Shown: positions 9,455-21,671 of the stretch, piece after piece | How positions within the stretch are numbered: position 1 is the first letter of the stretch | Layout: every line of letters begins with the position of its first letter | From: Cocos nucifera | Taxonomy: Eukaryota > Streptophyta > Magnoliopsida > Arecales > Arecaceae | Assembly: GCA_006176705.1 (NCBI GenBank) | Contig: QRFJ01006385.1 | Location: 1 to 64,000, forward strand | Length of the DNA: 64,000 nt | Direction: 5' to 3' | Position numbers and translations under genes: made by a program | Notes under the pieces: generated by a model | The model's database searches: none | Told to the model about the DNA's origin: nothing | What the model saw: the letters and a program-made list of their open reading frames with translations, nothing else

Positions 9455-11295
9455 TTTCCTATAGAGAGTCAAAGATTCTAGTTAGATACTGTAATTATGA
9501 CTTGACCAATTTGTTTAGGAATTTTATTTTTAAATAAATTAGCTCTCACTATTTTCTCAGATCCCTACACTCCCTCTGTAGAGATGCAAAAATCTCCATG
9601 ATTAATATTTCTAGTGGGTGGTGCGGTCTCACCAACTGACTCATCACCTCACCTAATAGTTATTGGTGATGGGTTAGCCAATGAGTGAACAACTCTTGTT
9701 CAATGATTCTCTAATCATGGTGCACCCAAACTTGGTCTCTAATTCATTAATCTCACCATATCCGAAATATTGATCCACTCCTTAGTTAAGTCAGACCCAC
9801 CATTTGTATAGACTGGATTCCTAATTGAGTCTCTCACCGTATCATCCTCCAGTCCATAGCATCCAATGCCTAATAGACATGGTTGCATCTTTCCGGTGCA
9901 ACTGAGCCACTATATCTAGCCAAGACCAATCAACCCTAGAAAGAGCCTGCACATCTACAATGGTGGAAGACCTCAGACTTAATCTTTTCTTATAGAGAAT
10001 TGATTCAGATCTCATTAAACTAGACTTGTCATAGTCATAACAATTATGACTAACCTAGTGGCATGGGTTAGCTTAGATTATTAACCACCTCAAATCATAA
10101 CTGAGTCAACAGATATGGCCAGGTAAGTGAGACTGGTGGAAGGGATATGCCATTAACTCGTACAAGAATGCATTCAAATCGAGTAGCTCTCAATTAAAAA
10201 TTAGTCGGTCGTATGTGCCAAACTTATCTTAAACACCAAATTATTGAGCCAGAACCAATTGGGTTAGCCTACAATCCAAACTCTAACCTCTGAGCCTAAT
10301 TAGGTCTTGCTTGATCGTGACTCATTCTTGACCCAGACATAATCCTATTAGGTTGGTCAATTTAAGCATTATTGATCCCATCTAACCAACTCTTGATTCG
10401 ATTTGATCAACCGCTTAGACCTAATTAAGCTATCCAAGCTCGAACCCAGTATTATGAATATGTCTTAGATCTAAAATTCTCAATTTTATACCTAATTAAT
10501 ATTCCATAATCTTAATTCTTAATTAAGTAGGGTTTGTAAACAAAATATGCATAATAAATCCTAGGATTTCAGGATCTAAGATTTTGCAGAAAGTAAGTTT
10601 TGGATTTCTGAAAGGATGAATGCACAGCACCCCTACACGTCATAAGAACACCCCATCAGATGAGAGGAGAGGGCCTTTAAACCCTTCTTCGTTCTTATGA
10701 TCAGACGGCTAAGAGAAATGCCTTAATCAGGAACATATCAAGAACATGTAATACTACAAAATAGTTTTAAATCTATATCATATATCTCATATACAAATTA
10801 AATCTAATCATGGCATATTTTGTATACATCTCATGTATCGAATCATGCATGTTTTCAGATCTATATTATTTCATAATAATTTAAAAAATTATATTTAAAT
10901 TGATCTTATCAAAATAAACTCTAATCTAGACAACTATGTAAAACTATTCTACAACTAGTCTAGACATGCATCAATCATATCTCATATGATGTTAAAATTA
11001 AATAATTTTTATTTACTATTTTCTAAATATTATTATAATAATTTTAATATTAAAAAATAGTAAATAAATAGATCTAAAATATGATTTAATGAAATTAAAT
11101 TTTAAACATGCAAAACTATTCTATAGAACTATTTTATTTTAGAACTAGTCATGCACATTTTCTAATCTTAGATCCAAATTATTTAATTTTAATTTTTCTA
11201 ATTTTAGATCTGATCACATCTCATGTGACATCTAAAATTACTTATTTATTAATTAAAATAAATTTAAAATTAGATCTAAATACTTTAGAACCTTG
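9455..11295 (-). other. Element B untranslated leader
   Basis: About 1.84 kb between PBS and gag ATG with no convincing ORF. The half near the PBS is AT-rich. It aligns with leaders in C, D, E and F. It contains the branched hairpin: TCATAAGAAC at 10640-10649 against GTTCTTATGA at 10691-10700. The length is large for a Copia leader and suggests RNA-level functions, which is inference. Confidence 0.75.
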
Positions 11296-11307
11296 GCTCT
11301 GATACCA
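11296..11307 (-). other. PBS of element B
   Basis: On the minus strand TGGTATCAGAGC, two bases after the LTR end. This matches the 3' end of plant initiator methionine tRNA, the standard primer for Copia reverse transcription. It is a primer site, not a tRNA gene. Confidence 0.9.
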
Positions 11308-11309
11308 TT

Positions 11310-13535
11310 TGAAGGAAAATCCTGATTTTTCGAACTAGGTTCATTCAGATCTGATTGGATCAAGAGATATATTTCAAAAACTTTTCTCTTTAATCTGAAT
11401 CAGATCTAGAATATTTTAGATCTAATTTTTATTATTCTAATAATTAGAATAATATATAAATAAATTAAATTAAATTAAATTTATCTTGATGTAGGGTAAT
11501 CCTATTACCCGTTGATGATCCTGTAAGTAGTGGAAGGTTCTGGATCTAGCCACGCAAGTGCCTGGCCTCTACCAGTATCTACTCAGACTGGATCTTGAGA
11601 TCCTCTTCTTCTCTAACACATCTCCAAAAATTAGATCTGAATCTAATTTGGAGGATCTTCAAAATGGCTTTCAAAGATCAGCAGTTGTCCTTTGCAGCAA
11701 TACAGCCATCTAGCTTTCTATCGCCTTTCTCTTGCCTAGATTGCACCAACTGGATCCCAAACTACTTTGGGCATGGAGAGGAGAGGGAGATGATGGACTT
11801 GATGTGGAGGAGGAAGAGAGAGGCAGCCTTGGGGCATTGTGAATTGTATTGCAATTCTGATACTCCTTGAGTTGGGCGCAGAATCTTATTTATAGACTAT
11901 GCATGATCCAACTCCTCTTCATCCCAACCAATCACAATCCTTTGTGAAATCAGATCTAAATATGATTGATGGGAATAGAGTCCCTTTGATTCATCCTTAG
12001 ATGGCGCCTAAGACCAGTCAAAGTTGCTTCTTAGAAGGAGTCTAATCGAAATCCAATAAGGAGATGGAGTCCCTATCCAATAGGGACTCCTGGGCGCCTC
12101 AAGCTTGGGCGCACGCCTAGCAGGGGGACAAGCCCCCACCAGCACTCCAATAGGTGCATGACATGTGGACAGAAGTCAAAGTATCAATGGTCAAATTTGA
12201 CCGATCAAAGATCAACTTTTGACCAAAGTCAGAAGACGAGAAATGGTAGGTGACCAAAAATGGCAGATATTGTCTTACAAAATAAGACAACGCTTTTTTG
12301 ACCTGGACAGGCTCCAGACAGACCAAGTGAAAGTCTTTGATCGAGCACAAACTCCTTTGGCTCAGTCAGGATAACTATTTATGATAGTAAAAGAAGAATG
12401 TTAGGTTCAATCAAGTGCTAGCATGATTTCCTTGAACCTAATTGAATCTCATTCAGATCAATTGAACTGAATTAGTTCAATTGATGATCACCAGATTCAA
12501 ACTCTTGTTTGTATGATCCAGTTAGGTTCAGCCTGTATGGTAATGAGATATGTCATGATCTCCATTATTTACATCATCGAAACTCCTTTTGATGGATCAG
12601 AGCTCTTCTGATTCAAACAGCTAGAATGATCGATTATCTAAATCATTCTAATTGCTCCAAAAATCCACCAGTGACACCTAGCAGTATATGGTGGCAACCC
12701 ATCAGAGCTGAATGCGAACCTCTTGGTGCAGCTACCTGTGTGATTAAGTTCTTCTATTTTAAGCCCCGATCAGATTACGGTTAAGGTGAACTCGTCAAAC
12801 CCTAGTTTCTGTCATATGATGTAATCATTCGATTCAAGTCCGATGTGAAAATCTAAATAGAAACTCTTTCTATTATTTCACTCTGCCATGGCTATGGGCT
12901 TTTGGACTTGATTCTCATGATCATCATAGGGCTGCTCCTCTACCATCGAGGTAGATAGATTCCATCTTGATGCAATCCAGTTCCTATAATGAACATGCTA
13001 TAGCCAACATACACCTTAGGATTCCAAAGGGCTAGGAGACTGAGTTATGGTGTAGCCAAACTATAACACCCTCAAGGTGAACTGTCGATGCACCTCAGGT
13101 CAAGGAACCAGATACACCACTGCAGCATCGAGTCAGTCATTAACGACTACTCGAGGTGGTCACGCTCAGTGCCCTCGTTCTCTAACGAGTACCTATACTC
13201 TCACTTCGGTGTCTCCACACCGTAGACTCAAGACTCATCTACTAAAGAGAAGCGATTGTACACCAACCTTCTGGATCAATCACCATCCTCATGATGATCC
13301 TATGGTCGGGAGCATTTTATGAGTTAATAATGATTATTCATTTCTTAAATTTTCAACTCTTGAAAATATGAATTATCATTATCATTAACTCAAAGGATAT
13401 TTGACAGACACTAAATATACATATGTGATAGAAAATAACCTATTTTATTTATTATAATCAAAGTTATAATTTTGCTCCTAGAAGTGTATTACAAGTGTCA
13501 GCCAATTCTGGCTTCTAGGGCATGTATATCTAACA
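11310..13535 (-). repeat. Element B 5' LTR (2.2 kb)
   Basis: Minus-strand LTR running TGTTAGATATACATG (13535 downwards) to TTCCTTCA (11310). Contains TATA (11887-11894), the perfect GGAGTCCCTAT hairpin (12066-12090) and TTGAC motifs near 12180-12230. More diverged from A/F than those are from each other, less than E. Confidence 0.9.
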
Positions 13536-13751
13536 GTATCTGGCCTTGTTATCATCATCTGTCCACTTATCCAGAGATGCTCTTTGTTCAGTGGATGGAC
13601 GAGCTGGTAAGATGGGATGGTCCTGGTCCAATACATGAGTTAACTTCTTGAAATCCAAAATGATTTTGAAGTTCTGGAGCCAATCCTTGTAATTTGGTCC
13701 GGTCAGTCTATGGGTGTCTAGGATTCATGCTAGTGGGTTGGATGCAGACAT
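13536..13751 (-). pseudogene. gag: Element C gag fragment, 72 codons
   Basis: ATG at 13751 with the MSASNPL start and the same N-terminal Gag sequence as B and F, ending after NKARY where the LTR of B begins. There is no decay that removes the homology. The 5-bp target duplication of B would be GTATC at 13536-13540. Confidence 0.8.
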
Positions 13752-15608
13752 TTTTATATAGTGTCAAAGTTTCTAGCTAGATACTATAATTAAGACTTAA
13801 CCAATTTATTTAGGAATTTTATTTTTAAACAAATTAGCTTTCACTATTTTCTTGGATTCCTACACTCCCTCTGTAGAGATGCAAAAATCTCCATGATTAC
13901 TAATTTCTAGTGGGTGGTGCAGTCCCACCGACTTACTCATCACCTCACCTAACAATTATTGGTGATGGCTTAGACAATGAGTGAACAACTCTTGTTCAAT
14001 GATTCTCTAATCATGATGCACCCAATCTTGGTCTCTAATTCATGAATCTCACCTTGTCGAGAATATTGATCCACTCCTTAGTTAAATCAGACCCATCATT
14101 TGCACAGATTGGATTCCTAATTGAGTCTCTCACCGTATCCAAAATATTAAGCCCAATTCATCCTCTAGCCTATAGCATCCAATACCTAATAGACATGGTT
14201 GCATCTTTTTGGTGCAACTGAGCCATAGTAACTAGTCGAGAACAATCAACCCTGAAAAGGGCCCGCACATCTATAATGATGGAAGACCTTAGACTTAATC
14301 TTTTCTTAGGGAGATTTGATTTAGGTCTCATTAAACTAGACTTGACATAGTCATAACTGTTATGACTAACCCAGTGGCATGGGTTATCTTGGATTATTGA
14401 CCACCTCAGATCAAAACTGAGTTAACAAACATGGTAGGTAAGTAAGATCGGTGGAAGGGATATGCCATTAACTTGATAAGAACGCATTCGAGTCGAATAG
14501 CTCCCAATTAAAAATTAATCAATCGTATCTGCTAAACTTACCTTAGACACCAAATTGTTGAGCCAGAACCAATTGGGTTAGCCTACAATCCAGACTCTAA
14601 CCACTGAGACTAATTAGGTCTTAGCTTGATCGATTGCTCATGTGACTCGATCTTGACCCAGACTTAATCCTATTAGGCTGGTCAATTTAAGCATTGTTGA
14701 TCCCTTCTAACCAACTCTTGATTCGGTTTGATCAACTGCTAGACCTAATTGAGCTACCCAAGCCTGAACCCAATTTTATGAACATGTCTTAGATATGAAA
14801 ATTCTTAATTTTAGACCTAATATGTTTCATAATCTTAATTCTTAATTAAGTTTAGGGTTCAAAAACAAAACATGCAAATAAGATCCTAGGATTTCAGGAT
14901 CTTGGATTTTGTAGAAAGTAAGTTTTCAATTTTTGATTAAGGACAAATGCGCAGCACCCTTACACATCATAAGAACACCCCATTGAATGGGAGGAGAGGG
15001 TCTTTAAGCCCTACTTTGTTCTTATGATCGGACGGCCAAGGAGAATGCCATAATCAGAAATACAACTAATCTACAAAAACTAATTAGCTCTAAGCATATA
15101 TCTCATATAAGAAAATTGATCTAATTAAAACATATTTTGTATATATTACATGTATCATGCATGCATGTTTCTCAAATCTAAATTATCTGATAATCATCTA
15201 AAAAATTTAATTTAAATTTGATCTCATTAAATAAAATTTAATCTAGACCTATTTGTAGAACTATTCTACAACTAGTTTAAACATGCAACTATCATATCTC
15301 ATATGAATAAATTAAATTTAATCTATTTTTTATTTTTAGATCTGATTATAACATTTATAAGATTAGAAAATAGTAAATAAATAAATTTTAAAATTATATT
15401 TAATCAAATAAAAATTATGATTATACTAGACTACACATAGAATAATTCTATTCCTAGTCTGGTTATGTATCTCACACATATTAGATCTAGATTAATTAAT
15501 TTTAATTTTTTAATTTTTTAATTTTAGATCTAATTATATCTCATGTGATATCTGAAATCTCTAATTTATTAGATTAAATCAAATCTAAATAAATTTAATA
15601 AGAACCTG
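13752..15608 (-). other. Element C leader
   Basis: About 1.86 kb of untranslated leader, collinear with B and F. The branched hairpin is kept: TCATAAGAAC at 14967-14976 and GTTCTTATGA at 15018-15027, with inner CCCAT/ATGGG and GGG/CCC stems. No ORF worth calling. Confidence 0.7.
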
Positions 15609-15620
15609 GCTCTGATATCA
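15609..15620 (-). other. PBS of element C (one mismatch)
   Basis: Minus strand TGATATCAGAGC, with one change from the consensus TGGTATCAGAGC, two bases from the LTR end. Confidence 0.8.
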
Positions 15621-15622
15621 GT

Positions 15623-17906
15623 TGAAGAGGAAATCATGATTTTTTGGGGTCAGGTTCGTTCAGATCTGATTAGATCGAGAGGCATATTTCAAAAATTTTC
15701 TCTTAGATTCTAATCAAATCTAATATTTTTTAGATCTAATTTTATGATCTTATAAATAAAAAAAATAAATTAAATTAAATCTGAATTAGTTTTATCTTGA
15801 TATGGGTAATCCGATTACCCGTTGATGATCTGCTGATGGCCTGAGGTTCTGGATCTAGCCACGCAAGTGCCTGATCTCTACTGATATCAACTTAAGCTAG
15901 ATCTAGAGATCTTCTCCTTCTCCTTCTTTTATCGAAAAATCAGATCGACATCTAATTTGGAGGATCTTCAAAACTCCTTCTGAAGATCAACAGTCGTCTC
16001 TGCAGCAGTGCTGCCTTCTTCCTTTCTCTTCAGCCTTTTCTTGCCTGAATCTCACTAATCTAAAACCCAACTATCCTCGAGCATGGAGAGGAGAGAAATG
16101 GCCTGAAGGTGGCATGGAGAAAAGAGAGGGATAGCATTGGGGTGTGGCTAGGAGAGGAGTCTCTGAAAAGTGGGCGCAAATAGGTCTTTATATAGACCCT
16201 GCTGCGCCATGCAGTGCCACATCACCTCGATCAATCATGTTGCTTCATTTAATTAGATCTAAATCTGATTGATGGGATGACATCACCTAATCCAATCAGA
16301 TGAGAGATCCAAAGATTCATCCTAAGGTAGCGCCTAAGACTGGTCAAAGTCTATAGGTGAGGGTCACCTAGTTTGAATCCAAGAAGCAACCTGGAGTCCC
16401 GACCGTATGGGACTCCAGGCATCCCTATCCATGGGCACACGCCATCCTTGGTATGCACCCCCTCCTTTCCAATTTCCATGGAGGGGACAAGACCCTATCT
16501 GCTCTCCAATAAGTGCATGACATATGGGCAGATGTCCAAGGGTCAAAGGTCAATGTTTGACCAAAGTCAAAGGACAAGAATTAGCAGGTGACGGAAAATG
16601 GCAGGTGTTATCTTAAATTTATCTCATAAATTTAGACAACCCTTTTCTGACCTGGACAAGCTCTAGTCAGACTAGGTAAAGGTATCTGAGTGAGCACAAA
16701 CTCATTTGGCTCAGTCGAGACAACTTTTAATGATAGAAAAAGGAGAATGCTAGGTTTAATCGTGTGCTAGCACGATTTTCTTGAACCTAATTGAATCTAA
16801 TTCAAATCAATTGAACTGGATTAGTTCAATTGATGATATCTAAATTCAAACCCTTATTTGTGTGACCCAGTTAGGTTCAATTCTATATGGTAATGGGATA
16901 TGTCATGATCTCTATTATCGATATTATCGAAACTCCTTTCGATGGATCAGAACTTTTCTGATTCAGAAAACTAGAATGATCGATCATCTAAATCATTCTA
17001 ATTGCTCCTAGAATCCACCAATGACACATAACAATATATGGTGGCAACCCATCAAAACTGAAGATGAACCACTCAGTGTAGCTACTTGTGTGATTAAGTT
17101 CTTCTATCTTAAGCCCCGATCGGATTAGGGTTAAGGTGAACTCATCAAACCCTAATTTCTATCATATGATTTAATCATTCGATTCAAGTCCAATGTGAAA
17201 ACCTTAATAGAAACTCTTTCTATTATTTCACTCTCTACCATGGCCATGGGTTTATGGACTTGATTCTCATGATCATCATAGGGCTGCTTCTCATCTACCG
17301 AGGTAGATAGATTCTATCTTGGTGCAATCCAATTCCTACAATGAACATGCTATAGCGAACATACACCTCAGGATTTCGAATGGCTAAGAGATCGAGTCAT
17401 GATGTAGTCAAACTATAACACCCTCAAGATGAACTACCAATGCACCTCAGCTCAAAAAACCAAACACACCACTGTAGCTTTGAGTCAGTCATCGTCGAGA
17501 AGGTAGACTTCCTTATGACTACTCGAGGTGGTCATGCTCAGTGCCCTCGTTCTCTAACGAGTACCTGTACTCTCGCTCCTATGTCTGTACACCGTAGACT
17601 CAAGACTTATCTACTATAAAGAAGCGATTGTACGCTAACCTTTCAGATCAATCACATTCTCATGATGATCCTACGGTCAGGAGCATTTTATGAGTTAATA
17701 ATGAAAATTCTTGTCTTAAATTTTCAAATCTTGAAAATAAGAATTATCATTACCATCAACTCAAGGGATGTATCACAGACACTAAATATATATATATGAT
17801 AGTAAATAATTCATTTTATTATTTATAGTCAAAATTATAATTTTATCCTTAGAAATGTATTACAAGTGTCAGCTAATTCTGGCTTCTAGGGCACACAAAT
17901 CTAACA
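15623..17906 (-). repeat. Element C 5' LTR (2.28 kb)
   Basis: Runs on the minus strand from TGTTAGATTTGTG at 17906 to the CA end at 15623. The GGAGTCC hairpin is at 16391-16418 with 10 perfect pairs and a longer loop. The U3 W-box region is partly conserved near 16530-16575. Confidence 0.88.
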
Positions 17907-19805
17907 CCCTATTCAATAAGTATATTGCAATTAACAAACTATGTCCCCAAAGATAATCAGAGAGGTCTGTGAAGCTCATCATGGATCGGACCATATCTAA
18001 TACGGTTCGGTTCCTCCATTCTAAAACCCCATTGTGTTGAGGTATTCTCGGTGGAGTCCATTGAGAGATTATGCCATTTTTTTTGAGATAGTCCAGGAAT
18101 TTTTGACTAAGGTATTCACCTCCTCGATCTAATCGAAGAATCTTAATGGATTTTTTAGTTTGCTTTTCTACTTCATGTCTGAATTTTTTGAACTTTTCAA
18201 AAACTTCAGACTTGTGTCTCATAAGATTCACATACCCATACCTATATAAATCATCGATAAAGATTATGAAGTAGACAATGTTGCCTCTAGCCGGCACATC
18301 AAATGGGCCGCACACATCAGTATGTACTAGAGCAAGAAGATCCATGGCCCTTTCCCCATATCCTATAAAAGGGAGCTTAGTCATTTTACCATGAAGATAA
18401 GATTTACAAATTGGATATGACTCGAAAGTCAACGAACTCTATAATCCGATTTTCTCTAATTTGTTAACCCTATCTTCTGCTATATGACCTAGTCTCAGGT
18501 GCCATAGATACCTATCATTTGGACTATCCCTAGGTCGTTTCATGGCATTCACATTTTGCTCGATATTAAAAATAGATACATCAATATGTAACTGATAAAA
18601 ACTGTTAATAAGGAAACCACTTGCAATTTTATTTTTTTCATAAAGAATGTTATAATGGTCCTTAAGAAAACTAATTACATAGCCTTCTAGTGCTAGGCAT
18701 GAAATAGAAATCAAATTCCTGCTTGCTGTAGGCACATAATAACAATCTTTTAAGCCTAAGTCTAAACTAGATGATAGTCGAAGAGGATATGTTTCCACGG
18801 CCACGGTAGAAACTCTTGCTCTATTTTTGATGTGTAGGATCATGTCACCATCCCTCAGCCTCCTGCTATCCTCAAGATCCTGCATAGAAGTGCACAAATG
18901 AGCACTAGAACCAGAGTTAAGCATCCAATTGGATGTAGAAGAAATCATAAGGTTAGACTCAATAATGAGCATACCTCTAGAAGGACCTGCCTCCTTGTTC
19001 TTCTGGGTGGCCAGGTAAATAGAGTAGTTCCACTTTCAGTGGCCGTCATTGTTGCATTGAAAATATTTTTCTTTGTCAACGGTCTTTTTCTTCAACTCTA
19101 TCTTTTTCTTCTTTCCTCTTTCCACCTTCTACTTTTTCATAGACTTCTTCTTTCCAAAAGACTTTCTCTTGGAAGAAGTCCATTCCATAGCAAGCACTGA
19201 GCCTTTAGAATTTTTCATGGAAAGCTCAGCAGGGACCGACATGTTCATAAGTTCGGCCAGGGAATTTTGAAGTTTATGCATATGGTAGTTCATGATGAAC
19301 TACCCATATGCATCAGTCAAGGATTATAGAATTATATCATTCTACAGATCCAGATCCAACTGCACTTCGAGCTTCTCAAGCTCTTCCAAATAGTTGATCA
19401 TCATCAGACAATGATCTTGGACTGACTGTCCATCATACATTTTAGTCTTGAATAGTCATTTAGTGACTTGATAGTTGGCTGTGCAACTCTGTTCACCAAA
19501 CATCTCTTATAGGTGAGCCAACATTTGATGGAAAGTCTTGATATCTTCATGCTGATGCTGAAGCTCATCAGACATCGTGCCCAACATGTAGTATCTAGTC
19601 TTGTTATCTTCATCCATCCATTTTTCAAGAGACGCTCTCTGTTAGCGGATGGACGAGCTGGTAAGGTGGGTGGGTCTTGGTCCAAAACATGAGTTAACTT
19701 CTCAAAATCCAAAACCATTTTAAAATTTCAAAGCCAATCCTTGTGATTGGATCCAGTCAGTCTATGGATGTCTAGGATACGTGCTAGTAGATTGGACACA
19801 GACAT
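17907..19805 (-). pseudogene. gag-pol: Element D gag-pol remnant (gag to integrase)
   Basis: Gag ATG at 19805. A one-base deletion near 19641 shifts the frame. The TGA at 19456-19458 is the stop also found in B and F. The protease motif reads WMLNSGSSAH, so the catalytic aspartate is changed to asparagine. The integrase zinc domain (LWHLRLGH), HTDVCGP and LDRGGEY (usually SDRGGEY, so the second catalytic aspartate is still present) are readable. The codon that is TAA in B, H and K is a sense codon here (EKQTK). The reading ends at the junction with C. Confidence 0.87.
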
Positions 19806-21657
19806 TTTTCTATAGAGAGTCAAAGTTTCTAGTTAGATTTTGTAATTAAGACTTGAACAATTTATTTAAAAATTTTATTTTTAAATAAATTAGCTTTTAC
19901 TATTTTCTCGGATTCCTACACTTTCTTTGTAAAGATGCGAAAATCTTCATGATTAATGATTTTTAGTGGATGGTGCGGTTCCACCAACTGACTCATTACC
20001 TCACATAATAGTTATTGATGATGGGTTAGCCAATGAGTGAATAGCTCTTGTTCAATGATTCTCTAATCATGGTGCATCCAAACTTGATCTCTAATTCATA
20101 AATCTCACCATGTCCGAAATATTGATCCACTCCTTAGTTAAGTCAGACCCACCATTTGCACAAATTGAATTCCTAATTGAGTCTCTCACCGTATCCAAAA
20201 TATTGAGCTCAATCCATCCTTCGGCTTGTAGCATCCAATGCTTAATAGATATGATTGCGTCTTCCAAATGCAACAGAACTACTATAACCAGTCAAGAACA
20301 ATCAACCTTGAGAAGGGCCCGCACATCTACAATGGTAGAAGATCTTAGACTTAATCTTTTCTTAGGGAGATTTAATTTAGGTCTCATTAAACTATACTTG
20401 ATGTAGTCATAACCATTATGACTAACCTAGTGGCATGGGTTAGCTCAGATTATTGACCACCTTAGATCAGGACTGACCAATAAATATGGTCAGATAAGTG
20501 AGACCGGTGGAATAGATATGCCATTAACTCGATAAGAATGCATTCGAATCAAGTAGCTCTCAATTAAAAATTAGTCGATCATATCTACCAAACTTATGTT
20601 AGACACCAAATTGTTGAACCAGAATCAATCGAGTTAGCCTACAATCTAGACTCTAACCACTGAGCCTAATTAGATCTTAGCTTGATCGATCACTCACGTG
20701 ACTCGATCTTGACCCAGACTTAATCCTATTAAGTTGATCAATTTTAAGCACTGTTGATCCCATCTAACCAACTCTTGATTTAATTTGATCAACCGCTTAG
20801 ATCTAATTGAGCTACCCAAGTCCGAACCCAATTTTATGAATATATCTTAGATCTGAAATTCTCAATTTTAGACCTAACATATATTTCATAATTTTAATTC
20901 TTAATTATGTTTAGGGTTCACAAACAAAATATATAAATAAAATCCTAGGATTTTAGGATCTAGGGTTTTGCAGAAAATTAGTTCTTGATTTCTCATTAAG
21001 GACGAACGTATAGCACCCCTACACATCATATGAACAATCCATCGAATAGAAGGAGAGGATATTTAAATCCTACTTTATTCTTATGACCAGACGGCCAAGG
21101 GGAATGCCTTAATCAGAAATATAAGACTACAAAACTAGTAAGATCTACATCATATATCTCATATAAAAATTGATCTAACTTTAAACATATTTTACATACA
21201 TCTCATGTATCATATCATGCATGTTTTTAGATCTAAATTATCCCATAATTATCTAAAAAATTAGATTTAAATTGATCACATCAAAATAAATTCTAAACTA
21301 GATAATTATGTAGAACTATTCTACAACTAGTCTAAACATGCATTCATCATATCTCATATGATCCAAAAATTAAATAATTATATTTACTATTTTTTAGATC
21401 TTATTATAATATTTATAATATCAAAAAATAGTAAATAAATAGATCTAAAATCATAAGTTAATCAAATTAAGTTATGAACATGCAAGACTATGTATAGAAT
21501 AATTCTATTTTACAGCTAGTCATGCATCTTATAAAACTTAGATCTAAATTATTTAATTTTATTTATTATAATTTTAGATATAATCATATCTCATGTGACA
21601 TCTAAAATTACCTAATTATTAGATTTAAATTAGATTTAAATCTTTTATTAGTACTTG
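19806..21657 (-). other. Element D leader
   Basis: About 1.85 kb of AT-rich leader collinear with B, C and F. The branched hairpin region (20999-21090) is decayed. No supported gene. Confidence 0.65.
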
Positions 21658-21669
21658 GCTCTGATACCA
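21658..21669 (-). other. PBS of element D
   Basis: Minus strand TGGTATCAGAGC, exact match to the Met-tRNA primer consensus, two bases from the LTR end at 21672. Confidence 0.88.
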
Positions 21670-21671
21670 GT

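Larger units (their letters stand above)
7175..13535 (-). mobile_element. Element B: Copia, A-family, 5' half
   Basis: Reading on the minus strand: a 5' LTR, PBS, long leader, gag, protease and integrase, cut by the right end of element A within the spacer between integrase and RT. RT, RNase H and the 3' LTR are not in the window and are predicted left of A. Its LTR start (13535) abuts gag of element C, which places B as an insertion into C. Confidence 0.85.
13536..17906 (-). mobile_element. Element C: Copia, A-family, LTR plus leader and gag start
   Basis: Minus-strand 5' LTR, PBS, leader and the first 72 gag codons, ended precisely by the LTR start of B at 13535. Its own LTR start (17906) abuts pol of D, so C appears inserted in D. 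The 3' remainder is expected left of the window. Confidence 0.85.

Noticed and set aside
11000..11300. AT-rich stretches in the leaders as possible MITEs or satellite repeats
   Set aside because: They align between B, C, D and F at the same place in the element, with no terminal inverted repeats or target duplications of their own.
13536..13540. GTATC follows both A and B, suggesting a target-site preference
   Set aside because: Both are ordinary bases of the host gag or pol at those points, and the flanks of C, D, E, F, H and K differ.
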